A DNA stretch of 31,938 bases, taken from the IMG/VR virus record IMGVR_UViG_3300038563_000004, positions 1 through 31,938 of that record; one strand, given 5' to 3'. The notes beneath the pieces were generated by a model. It had not been told where the DNA came from, searched no databases, and saw nothing but the letters and a program-made list of their open reading frames with translations. The first letter of the stretch is position 1, and each line of letters opens with the position of its first letter. The position numbers were made by a program, and so were the translations under genes. The DNA is from a virus. Of this stretch, positions 9,075 to 15,354 are shown piece after piece.

Positions 9075-9604
9075 TTGTGACTCCAGTGCCATTCTGTTAA
9101 TGCTAGTTGAACAAGCTCGGCAGCAGGACCGCCACCGAGCGCCGAGAGCTGCGCGCTGAGGTATGCGGCGTAATTCTCTCCAACATCCTCAATAGTGTAG
9201 TTCCCCATTCTCTTCTCCTCAATACACTTGAGGAGCCCATCCAGGTTATCAGCAGTTTTCAGCAGCAAGGCTTCCCATGGGGTCAGCTCGTCCCAACCCA
9301 GATGCCCGTGCACCTCAGCCATAGCGTTGAACTCTATGACTCCGAACGCTTGCTTGGCATCCGGCCCCATTGCCCGCTTGGAAGGACTGGGCATATCGCC
9401 ACTGATGTATTCCCCCATATCGTGGGAAAGTGCTGCCATCATCAAACGAGCTGTCAGTTGGCGGCCAGTCATGATCATCAGCAGGTTTACGAGCCCAAAG
9501 GTATGCTCAGCCACGTTCTCAGTCTTTAGCAGAAATTGTGTATGGTATCGCGTTACACGCCCAGCGCACCGCGCCAAATGTGCCCGCTCTAAGATAGTAG
9601 TCAT
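9071..9604 (-). CDS. YfbR-like HD-domain 5'-deoxynucleotidase
   Basis: A 177-residue HD phosphohydrolase. Metal ligands are visible as ENVAEH (His34), the HD pair His61-Asp62 in ALSHDMGEY, and Asp in KTADNLDGLL. The stretch HDxxExxxGDxPxPxK (residues 61-76) is the YfbR signature, and the length is close to E. coli YfbR. YfbR-type enzymes dephosphorylate dNMPs to deoxynucleosides. Start is ATG 9604, overlapping the thymidylate-synthase-like gene's stop in an ATGA; an upstream in-frame start lies inside that gene. Paired with a TS homologue, it could remove dTMP or surplus dUMP so that a modified nucleotide dominates the pool. Family confident; this pathway role is inferred. Confidence 0.82.
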   Translation of the reverse strand: MTTILERAHLARCAGRVTRYHTQFLLKTENVAEHTFGLVNLLMIMTGRQLTARLMMAALSHDMGEYISGDMPSPSKRAMGPDAKQAFGVIEFNAMAEVHGHLGWDELTPWEALLLKTADNLDGLLKCIEEKRMGNYTIEDVGENYAAYLSAQLSALGGGPAAELVQLALTEWHWSHK

Positions 9605-10647
9605 TTTGTGCCCTTTTTGAATAACGCTCTCGTATACCACTGCACTATTGCCAGTCTCCAGTCATAGGCGTCTATGCACTCAGCAATGTCAATAGCTTCT
9701 TGGAAATTACCGGCTTTCCATTCCCGCCAACTGGCCCATACAGGCTCAACGGTCTCTTCCAGGAACGGTTCTGTGAACCCTTCTGTTTTGCCATTACATA
9801 GCTCCTCACACTCTTTCAGGAATGTCCGCCAGTTAACGACCATAGGCTTCCTCTTTGGGGGCTTAAGGACGCCAGCGTAGCGCTCCCAAGGCTTGCGGCC
9901 TTCCATTGGCCCGCTCATTTCGTTGGCGATGGTTTGGGCCATTCCCCAGTGCTGTTCGTATATGTGCAAGTTGTTGCTTATGTGGTGCCAAGCCCCGCAC
10001 TTAACGCCCAGCGCGTCGGCCATGAACTCCTGTAGCATGGTCATGTGGACGGCATTGGCCCCACAGAGGCCCCATACCAGATCGTTGCTGCGGTTGATGG
10101 TGGTGAAGTCCAGGCGGTCGTACTGAGTCATGCCATCAGGGCTATCCTTGCGGCTGAAGGAAGGCATGATCATCAAGTTGCATGGGAAGTCCTTGCCGGT
10201 CTTGCCATTGCCGTCCACCTCGGCGTCCCACATACTGATCACTGCGCGTCGGTCATTGGGGTCGGCCTCCAGCATCTCAATACATTGTGTGATCTGGTCC
10301 ACATTAAAATGGTTCCGCCATCTGTGACCGTAAGCAGCGTGGAAATTGGCCCCGTTATCGCTATAAGACTCGATGTTGGAATTGAATTGCTGTACGAATG
10401 CAACATCATTCCTACCGGCCAGCATCCAAATGGATTCCATGAGATGAAAGACATGGTTGCAATTCCTCTCTTGATCGAACAGAACCCGCTCCCACGGCTC
10501 CCTGACAGTGATATTAACTACGCCGTTGAACTTCCTGGCCCGGCCATTGCGGGTCTCAACGACGCTGGCATACTTATTGTCCATGATGCGGTAGGCCAGC
10601 ATTCGGTACATATTGCGCAGGTCAGCGAACTCGAAGTTTATAATCAT
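9601..10647 (-). CDS. Thymidylate synthase superfamily; candidate dUMP hydroxymethylase
   Basis: A 348-residue TS-fold protein. Visible hallmarks: Glu71 in LMESIWMLAGRND (equivalent to the ELLWFLRG region), DRRAVISMW at 132-140, nucleophile Cys156 in DFPCNL, Arg-Ser at 186-187 in TINRSNDLVWGL, Asn198 in GANAVHM and His228/Tyr230 in NLHIYEQH. Canonical TS has PCH after the nucleophile and GLPFNIASY; here these read PCN and GLCGANAVH, the divergent form I associate with phages carrying hydroxymethyluracil-derived bases. An Asn rather than Asp in the pyrimidine-binding loop favours dUMP over dCMP. It overlaps both neighbours by ATGA and is preceded by AGGAG. Ordinary dTMP synthesis cannot be excluded from sequence. 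Confidence 0.8.
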   Translation of the reverse strand: MIINFEFADLRNMYRMLAYRIMDNKYASVVETRNGRARKFNGVVNITVREPWERVLFDQERNCNHVFHLMESIWMLAGRNDVAFVQQFNSNIESYSDNGANFHAAYGHRWRNHFNVDQITQCIEMLEADPNDRRAVISMWDAEVDGNGKTGKDFPCNLMIMPSFSRKDSPDGMTQYDRLDFTTINRSNDLVWGLCGANAVHMTMLQEFMADALGVKCGAWHHISNNLHIYEQHWGMAQTIANEMSGPMEGRKPWERYAGVLKPPKRKPMVVNWRTFLKECEELCNGKTEGFTEPFLEETVEPVWASWREWKAGNFQEAIDIAECIDAYDWRLAIVQWYTRALFKKGTK

Positions 10648-11504
10648 TTCTCGGCTCTCCTGAAATAGCGCTTGCGGGATTTCAGGCGCGGGTTGGACAG
10701 GCGCATGTACTTGCCAAACTCACAGAGACAGTTCTGCAAGTCCTGAGCGTGGAGCTCCATGGCCCAGATGTCATCTGGCATATCGTCATACAGTGCTGCT
10801 ATCCTAAGCATGAAGTTGGACTTGGAAGTATTCCCATCCCAGATAAAGTCCAGCCCCTGTATACTTCCAGGGCCGGGACTGCACCAGTCTTGATGGGCTG
10901 CAGCGGCTACCAGATAGCGGTCGTTGCGCAGGTCAGCCACCACTTGAGCGGCTAGGAACCCTGTCCCGCCAAGACCGCGTATAGAGCTAAGCGCTGCGTG
11001 CGCGTTAGCCAGCGAGTCCGTCGGAATAATGACCTTTTGCGCGGCCAGAACCATATCCCGCACATAGTCGACTTTGTCCATCTGCTGGCCAGCGGTACTG
11101 ACCACGTATGCCGGATGGAAAATCTTAACTCCAGGTCTTTCATCTCTGTAGTCCTTTAGCTCTTGGAAGGCCTCAGGGATGCTGAGGCCTAAGTCCGTAG
11201 ACTCTAGCACTCTAGCCAGCGTAGGCGCCCAGTTGAACAGGCGGGCCATAAGGTAGATAGTTGGCAGGCAGCTGATGGTGGCCACATCACTCTCTTCCAT
11301 TGGGAAGTAGTGGCGGACTACGTCGCGGATTTCAATGGTGCCCCGGTCGTCTTCCCTGCGCACATTGCAGAAGTGGTAGGTATTGAGGATAGGGTCATGG
11401 GAATACCCACCTTCAATACCTTCAGGATGCTTATCCTTCAGGATGCGTATCTGCTCTCTGGCGCGAATCCAATACCAGAACTTTTCAAGTACTTCTGTGT
11501 TCAT
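10644..11504 (-). CDS. DNA base hypermodification protein, aGPT-Pplase / AADT-HMUDK-helical type
   Basis: A 286-residue protein with the conserved layout of the family once called alpha-glutamyl/putrescinyl thymine pyrophosphorylase: WIRAREQIRILK near the N-terminus, SHDPILNTYHFCNVRREDDR at 35-54, a helix-hairpin-helix (SSIRGLGGTGFLAAQVVADL, 173-192), GPGSIQGLD at 211-219 and DLQNCLCEFGKYMR at 255-268. Members have a DNA-glycosylase-like fold and act on DNA carrying hydroxymethyluracil-derived thymines, either as amino acid:DNA transferases or as the helical part of hmdU DNA kinases. No Walker A is present, so it is not itself the kinase. Start ATG 11504 overlaps the glycosyltransferase stop. 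Family confident, the clade and acceptor chemistry uncertain. Confidence 0.75.
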   Translation of the reverse strand: MNTEVLEKFWYWIRAREQIRILKDKHPEGIEGGYSHDPILNTYHFCNVRREDDRGTIEIRDVVRHYFPMEESDVATISCLPTIYLMARLFNWAPTLARVLESTDLGLSIPEAFQELKDYRDERPGVKIFHPAYVVSTAGQQMDKVDYVRDMVLAAQKVIIPTDSLANAHAALSSIRGLGGTGFLAAQVVADLRNDRYLVAAAAHQDWCSPGPGSIQGLDFIWDGNTSKSNFMLRIAALYDDMPDDIWAMELHAQDLQNCLCEFGKYMRLSNPRLKSRKRYFRRAEK

Positions 11505-12256
11505 GAGCACCCACCATAGGCCGCAGCCTTCTTCCACTGTATAGAGACATCCCAGCGCGGGCCAATGTCCCAGCCGTCTACCTTCTTAAGCATTACGAAC
11601 TCAGGGAACATACTCTGCAAGGTCTGAGCGCAGTGCTCTTGGAGCTCCAACGTGCGTATGTCGCTGCACCCGCCCCGGTTATTGCTGCCAGACTGGTCCT
11701 GAACTACGCCGTAGTAGTTCATGGAGCCAAAGCCTTCTGTTAAGAGCTTCAAGTTCAGCTCGAAGTCCTCCATCAGGGGCAGGGTCGGCTTTATACCAAA
11801 GCTGCGCAGGATGTCCACTCTGTACCCTAGCGCCCGTAGGATTCTACCATTCTGGTCCCAGATGCCTTTAGCATTGGCGAACTGACGGTGGCCGATACCG
11901 ACGTGGACGCTGGTATTCATCTGCAAATCCAGCACCCTGAAGGCAGCCCCAATCAGGTCGCCATCGTGCCCCTTTACATACTTGCCGTCCTTGCGGAACG
12001 CCCAGTTGGACAGATCGTCATCCAGCATAAGTACTTTGTCGCCACCTACGTGTTCCAGCGCGAAGAGCCTAGACTCAAGCACCCCTGGCCCGCGATTATG
12101 GCAGCTGGCATGATATCCGGCGTCGTGCAATCTAGCCGCCAGCTCGGGATCATCCACCAACAGCTCTACTTGATAATCGAAGTGATCCTTGGCATTGATC
12201 TTATCGTAGGTCCTCTGCATAGCAGGCCCGCGATTGGTAACGATATATACCTTCAT
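11501..12256 (-). CDS. TET-associated-type DNA glycosyltransferase (TAGT-like)
   Basis: A 251-residue GT-A-like glycosyltransferase without membrane segments. It shows a nucleotide-sugar strand (KVYIVTNRGP), a DXD-type metal site Asp79-Asp81 in VLMLDDDLSNW, a TAGT-like HVGIGHRQFANA (118-129), an acidic catalytic-loop candidate MEDFEL (162-167) and a C-terminal NNRGGCSDIRT (192-202). TAGT proteins were proposed to glycosylate hydroxymethylated bases in DNA. Here the partner source of the hydroxymethyl group would be the TS homologue two genes downstream, not a TET dioxygenase. ATG 12256 directly abuts the operator-like GGTGGCACC, so the 5' leader is very short or the start of transcription lies further upstream. 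A protein- or LPS-modifying role is less likely given the neighbours. Confidence 0.72.
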   Translation of the reverse strand: MKVYIVTNRGPAMQRTYDKINAKDHFDYQVELLVDDPELAARLHDAGYHASCHNRGPGVLESRLFALEHVGGDKVLMLDDDLSNWAFRKDGKYVKGHDGDLIGAAFRVLDLQMNTSVHVGIGHRQFANAKGIWDQNGRILRALGYRVDILRSFGIKPTLPLMEDFELNLKLLTEGFGSMNYYGVVQDQSGSNNRGGCSDIRTLELQEHCAQTLQSMFPEFVMLKKVDGWDIGPRWDVSIQWKKAAAYGGCS

Positions 12257-12271
12257 GGTGCCACCATATTC
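12257..12271 (-). promoter_or_regulatory. Operator-like 9-mer and possible -10 upstream of glycosyltransferase gene
   Basis: On the minus strand the sequence reads TATGGTGGCACC immediately before ATG 12256. It contains one copy of the recurring GGTGGCACC element (12257-12265 on plus as GGTGCCACC) and a TATGGT that occupies the place of -10 boxes at the other copies. It sits between a terminator and the modification operon, so a promoter is expected here. No convincing -35 is visible. Confidence 0.55.
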
Positions 12272-12283
12272 TTCTGTAGGCCA

Positions 12284-12312
12284 AGAAAAGCCGGGTTTGT
12301 GAGGCCCGGCTT
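12284..12312 (-). terminator. Rho-independent terminator after the Lys/Pro/Ala-rich gene
   Basis: Minus-strand stem AGCCGGG / CCCGGCT (12305-12311 and 12289-12295 on plus) with a 9-nt loop, followed by TTTTCTT. It lies 7 nt after the gene ending at 12319 and makes that gene monocistronic. Confidence 0.85.
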
Positions 12313-12318
12313 GGGGCG

Positions 12319-12825
12319 TTACTCAGCAGCAGTTTCTGCTACTTCGCCGACCTGGATGCTGATGAAGCCATGAGCGACGTCGTGGTGGAAATCACCAGTG
12401 GTCAGACCAGCGGCAAGCGCTTCTGCCACAGTTTGACCCGAGGCATAGGCCGCAAAGCGGGCATGGGACGCCGAGCCTTCGCGCTTGGGGTTGGCGGCTG
12501 CCAGTAGGGTGATGACGGCGGTGGCAGGGTACTTGTCGCCACGGCCTTCGCGCTCGGCTTTCGGCGCTTTGTAGGCAGTTTCTTTCGGGCCAAGGACAGG
12601 GCTGCCATCTTCGTTCAGGGCAGGGGTGCCGTCTTCGTTGGCTTGTGGGTATTGTTTCGGCGCCTTGGGCTCTTTAGGGGCTTTTGGCTCCTTGGCAGCT
12701 TTCTCAGGCTTTACAGCAGCACCGCCGTCCAGGGATTTCTTGACGCGCTCTTTCTTCGGAGCAGGAACGTCACAGGCTGCGGTGGCAGCAGCGGCTTCGG
12801 CCAAGAGGGTATCTACGTCAGTCAT
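12319..12825 (-). CDS. Lys/Pro/Ala-rich protein, possible DNA-binding (histone-like)
   Basis: A 168-residue protein with three parts: an acidic/Ala-rich N-terminus (MTDVDTLLAEAAAATAA), a basic low-complexity linker with repeats of EPKAPK at about 50-60, and a compact C-terminal domain with NPKREGSASHARFAAYASGQ, then TVAEALAAGLTTGDFHHDVA. The C-terminal module recurs in phage small proteins and looks like a helix-turn-helix-sized domain; the basic linker would favour nucleic-acid contact. Start is ATG 12825 with AAAGG upstream; a GTG nine bases earlier is unlikely. Private promoter and terminator suggest high expression. A chromatin- or regulator-type role is inferred, with no enzymatic motif seen. 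Confidence 0.65.
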   Translation of the reverse strand: MTDVDTLLAEAAAATAACDVPAPKKERVKKSLDGGAAVKPEKAAKEPKAPKEPKAPKQYPQANEDGTPALNEDGSPVLGPKETAYKAPKAEREGRGDKYPATAVITLLAAANPKREGSASHARFAAYASGQTVAEALAAGLTTGDFHHDVAHGFISIQVGEVAETAAE

Positions 12826-12870
12826 TTTGAGCACCTTTCAGTTGATGGGTATTGCTTCTTAGGAGGTAGT

Positions 12871-12899
12871 ACTATACCACAGTGGCACCTACGCCACAA
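12871..12899 (-). promoter_or_regulatory. Sigma70-like promoter with operator in the spacer
   Basis: Minus strand: TTGTGG (12894-12899), 17-nt spacer, TATAGT (12871-12876) preceded by TGG (extended -10). The recurring 9-mer lies inside the spacer (AGTGGCACC on plus, 12881-12889), so a bound repressor would block polymerase. It drives the gene starting at 12825. Confidence 0.72.
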
Positions 12900-14331
12900 C
12901 TAAATAATTTCTCAGGATTGCTAAAAAGTTTTCCTCTGAATCCTCCTTGCCATCCACTATCGCCAGCAGAGCCCTCTCAAACGGACAGTCCAGCATGATG
13001 CGGTAGATGAATACCTGCTCCGCCTTGGTCCCTTGGCGGGCCACTCGCCGGTTAGCCTGGAAGGTATTCTCCCAGCTAGGGTCGTTAGCGAACCATATCA
13101 CGTTATTACAGTTTTGCTGTAGGCCGTCTATACCGTGCGCTACGCTTTGCGGCTGGCCAAGCAACAAGGGCACGCCCCCAGCGCTAAACGCTTGGCAGTG
13201 GGCCGCTCCGACGGCTGCACTAACGCCCCCACCTACCCTTGGCACCATGTAGCCAAGCCTTTCGTTAATACGCTTATAGTCGTGATGGTATTGGTACAGG
13301 CAGAAGGCAGGCTCGCCATTAAGCTCTTCCAAAAGGTTCTCTAAAGCATCCAGCTTAACAGAATGAGCAACACGATATTCATCTTTTTCGTCTTCATCTA
13401 CGAATGCTCCTTGTACCAGTTGGCGGAGTTTCCCAAAGAGGACACCAGCATTGGGGGCCATGACCGTCTTACCGGCGATCGTGGCTATGAATGTCCTCTC
13501 CAGCTTCTTGTACGCTTCCTTCAGCTCTTCTGGGAACGGGAGCCAGATGTCGACGACTTCACAAGGTATAGCTTCCGTGTCCTCAAGTTGGAGTGTGGTA
13601 GCTGATATCTTTTCAGCAACTCGTTGCAGACCAGTAGATTGAGGTATATATTTACCGTCATGGTCAAGCGCCATATACTCAAGCCTAAAGTGAGTAATGA
13701 ATTGTCCAAGGTCTTCTCCCATATCAGTGATGTAGCATTGTGCAAATAGGTCTTCCAGCTTGTTGGGTTTGGGCGTGCCGGTCATAATCACCCGGCGCGC
13801 CATGTACTTAAGATAACGCTTCAGCGTCTTGAATCTGGCGGAGTCATACGACTTGAAGCGGGTGCTTTCATCAACGGCCAGCATTACGCGCTTGCCGCGC
13901 AGAAAGTCAAGCGCTACAGGGTTGAGAGGATAGCCGCGCTTCTTGTCCCCCAGCTTCCACTCACTCGTCAGCAAGCCCTCGATATTCATCAAGTATACAT
14001 CCGAGGTCGTCTCCATCGCCTTCAAGCGTTCCGTTTTCCCACCATGGATCGTCACGTAACTTAGATGCCGAAAGTCCTCCCACTTGTTCAATTCTGAGGG
14101 CCACGAGGTCGTCACGACGCGCAGAGGACCGAGGACCAACAAGACGTCCACTAGGTCTAGTCGTTTTAGGACCTCGAACGACTTTAGTACTATAGAGGTC
14201 TTGCCCTTTCCTGGCTTTAAGAACAATCTGGTCCCACCATTCTGGACGATTAGTTTCATCCCACGGACCTGCTCCGACTTTGGCTCTAACGAAGGTCTCG
14301 ACTTCGACCAAAGCGGTGTAGTGGTTGTCAT
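12889..14331 (-). CDS. SNF2/DEAD-like superfamily 2 helicase
   Basis: A 480-residue SF2 helicase. Motif order: Q-like LEPKSEQVRGM (15-25), Walker A PGKGKTS (40-46), Walker B VDES at 153-156, motif III MTGTPKPN (183-190), and a C-terminal RecA domain ending in a motif V/VI block (GIDGLQQNCN, then QANRRVARQGTK) with the arginine finger region. It resembles phage SNF2-type translocases that accompany VRR-NUC nucleases, probably acting in recombination or fork restart. The Q-motif places the start at or near ATG 14331, which lies well inside the upstream VRR-NUC gene, giving a roughly 370-nt out-of-frame overlap. The end overlaps an operator copy. Confidence 0.88.
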   Translation of the reverse strand: MTTTTPLWSKSRPSLEPKSEQVRGMKLIVQNGGTRLFLKPGKGKTSIVLKSFEVLKRLDLVDVLLVLGPLRVVTTSWPSELNKWEDFRHLSYVTIHGGKTERLKAMETTSDVYLMNIEGLLTSEWKLGDKKRGYPLNPVALDFLRGKRVMLAVDESTRFKSYDSARFKTLKRYLKYMARRVIMTGTPKPNKLEDLFAQCYITDMGEDLGQFITHFRLEYMALDHDGKYIPQSTGLQRVAEKISATTLQLEDTEAIPCEVVDIWLPFPEELKEAYKKLERTFIATIAGKTVMAPNAGVLFGKLRQLVQGAFVDEDEKDEYRVAHSVKLDALENLLEELNGEPAFCLYQYHHDYKRINERLGYMVPRVGGGVSAAVGAAHCQAFSAGGVPLLLGQPQSVAHGIDGLQQNCNNVIWFANDPSWENTFQANRRVARQGTKAEQVFIYRIMLDCPFERALLAIVDGKEDSEENFLAILRNYLVVA

Positions 14332-14584
14332 ACCAACGTACCTCAGCGCCTAGCGCTCTGATTTCCTTATGGACCTCTACCTGCATATCGTCTGGCACTT
14401 CCCCCGGCTGTTTCCACTCTATATACAAGTGGTGGCCGCCGGGGCCAAACAACAGTAGGCGGTCGGGCCAGCCTTTGCGCCCAGGAGTTACCGTTTTGAC
14501 GTATTTATGGGGCTGGCCATAGGCTTCGAAGAGCTTGGCCGCTATACGGGCGAATGCCTTCTCAATACTGGATTCACGGCGCAC
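13961..14584 (-). CDS. VRR-NUC domain nuclease with C-terminal extension
   Basis: The first 105 residues form a VRR-NUC (PD-(D/E)XK fold) domain: Glu8 in SSIEKAFARIA, GWPDRLLLF (38-46, catalytic Asp41) and LYIEWKQPG (53-61, Glu56/Lys58). These are usually structure-selective, Holliday-junction-type or nickase nucleases and are commonly next to a SNF2-like helicase in phages. A typical phage VRR-NUC is about 90-120 residues; here the frame stays open for about another 100 residues through the helicase 5' end, with little conserved character. GTG 14584 is used, preceded by GGGAG, overlapping the upstream stop. The extension may be real, fortuitous or a remnant of frameshift fusion. Confidence 0.8.
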   Translation of the reverse strand: MRRESSIEKAFARIAAKLFEAYGQPHKYVKTVTPGRKGWPDRLLLFGPGGHHLYIEWKQPGEVPDDMQVEVHKEIRALGAEVRWYDNHYTALVEVETFVRAKVGAGPWDETNRPEWWDQIVLKARKGQDLYSTKVVRGPKTTRPSGRLVGPRSSARRDDLVALRIEQVGGLSASKLRDDPWWENGTLEGDGDDLGCILDEYRGLADE

Positions 14585-15200
14585 TTGTGCAGTCTCCCCC
14601 GTTCCGCCAACTCATGTCGCACCAATTGCACTCGCGACCTGGCTTGGGCTTCCATTCATCATCTAGGCGAATGACGCGTATCTCTTCGTCAATGGCCCCC
14701 TTGGCGTCCTGTATCTCTCCGTCGCTGTAGTTCCATTCCTGGATGTGGCCGGGGATATCAAGGTACACGAAGAATGCTTGGCGACGGTCTTCCATGGCCG
14801 CGTACATCTTGGCTTGGTCTTCATGGTCGTCGTATATCTTGCCAGACTTCCAGTCATATATGGCTTCCAGAAGTCCGTCTACCTTGCCCCGCGCCCAGGC
14901 TTCAGGGTCGTCGAAGCTGGCCAGTGTCCAGTCCTCGAACACAGCTATCTCTCCCTCGGCCACTAGCCCCCGATCTTTTAGATCTCCCATGTAGGACCGC
15001 CACTTGGCCAGACAAGAATTGCCAGTTGGGTAGCAAGCCGCGTCCTTGAAGTAGTACTCCAGCATTTCGTGCAGCATTACTCCGCGCTCGGCGGCGGCCC
15101 CGCTAGGGCTGCGGATGCCGTCGATATAAGCCTTCTTCCATTTCTTAGGGCACTTCTTATAAAGGCTCTTGCCACTATAACTTATCGGCTTCGTGTACAT
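14574..15200 (-). CDS. PD-(D/E)XK exonuclease, Cas4/RecB-like with four-Cys Fe-S pattern
   Basis: A 208-residue nuclease of the RecB/Cas4 branch. His44 in VMLHEMLEYY, Asp108 in GKVDGLLE, Asp116 and Lys118 in IYDWKSGK and the QxxxY motif at 129-133 build the active site. Cys17 (KKCPKKW) plus Cys191, Cys194 and Cys204 (CNWCD...GGDC) give the split four-cysteine arrangement that holds a 4Fe-4S cluster in Cas4 and AddB-type nucleases. Such phage proteins process DNA ends for replication-coupled recombination. It is preceded by GGAG and overlaps a 59-residue upstream gene by 26 nt and the VRR-NUC start by 11 nt. No CRISPR locus accompanies it. Confidence 0.85.
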   Translation of the reverse strand: MYTKPISYSGKSLYKKCPKKWKKAYIDGIRSPSGAAAERGVMLHEMLEYYFKDAACYPTGNSCLAKWRSYMGDLKDRGLVAEGEIAVFEDWTLASFDDPEAWARGKVDGLLEAIYDWKSGKIYDDHEDQAKMYAAMEDRRQAFFVYLDIPGHIQEWNYSDGEIQDAKGAIDEEIRVIRLDDEWKPKPGRECNWCDMSWRNGGDCTSAP

Positions 15201-15354
15201 TGGCGCGCTCCTTCAGTATCTCTTCAATGGCAGCTTTACGAGCAGACATAACTTCCTGTAGAGAAACATCCGTAAAGCTCCAGCCATTGTACTTGATAAT
15301 GTCCTCTAACTCCTCAGTGCTCAGCACTGAGATCACTTCTTTGTAAGTCTTCAT
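15175..15354 (-). CDS. Small helical protein, 59 residues
   Basis: A short gene wedged between polymerase and Cas4-like nuclease. ATG 15354 overlaps the polymerase stop (TAATG) and the stop lies 26 nt inside the next gene. The product starts MKTYKEVISVLSTEELEDII and is strongly helical and charged, with KYNGWSFTDVS in the middle and an alternating acidic/basic tail. The seamless overlap at both ends and the absence of any other explanation for this 150-nt gap support it being real. Family and function not recognised; a polymerase or nuclease accessory is possible from position. Confidence 0.65.
   Translation of the reverse strand: MKTYKEVISVLSTEELEDIIKYNGWSFTDVSLQEVMSARKAAIEEILKERANVHEADKL

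Noticed and set aside
10045-10668. Plus-strand open frame of 207 codons
   Set aside because: Antisense shadow of the TS homologue, whose motifs are unambiguous.
15175-15200. CRISPR association of the Cas4-like nuclease
   Set aside because: No repeat-spacer array or other cas gene is present; phage Cas4/RecB-like nucleases are normal recombination proteins.
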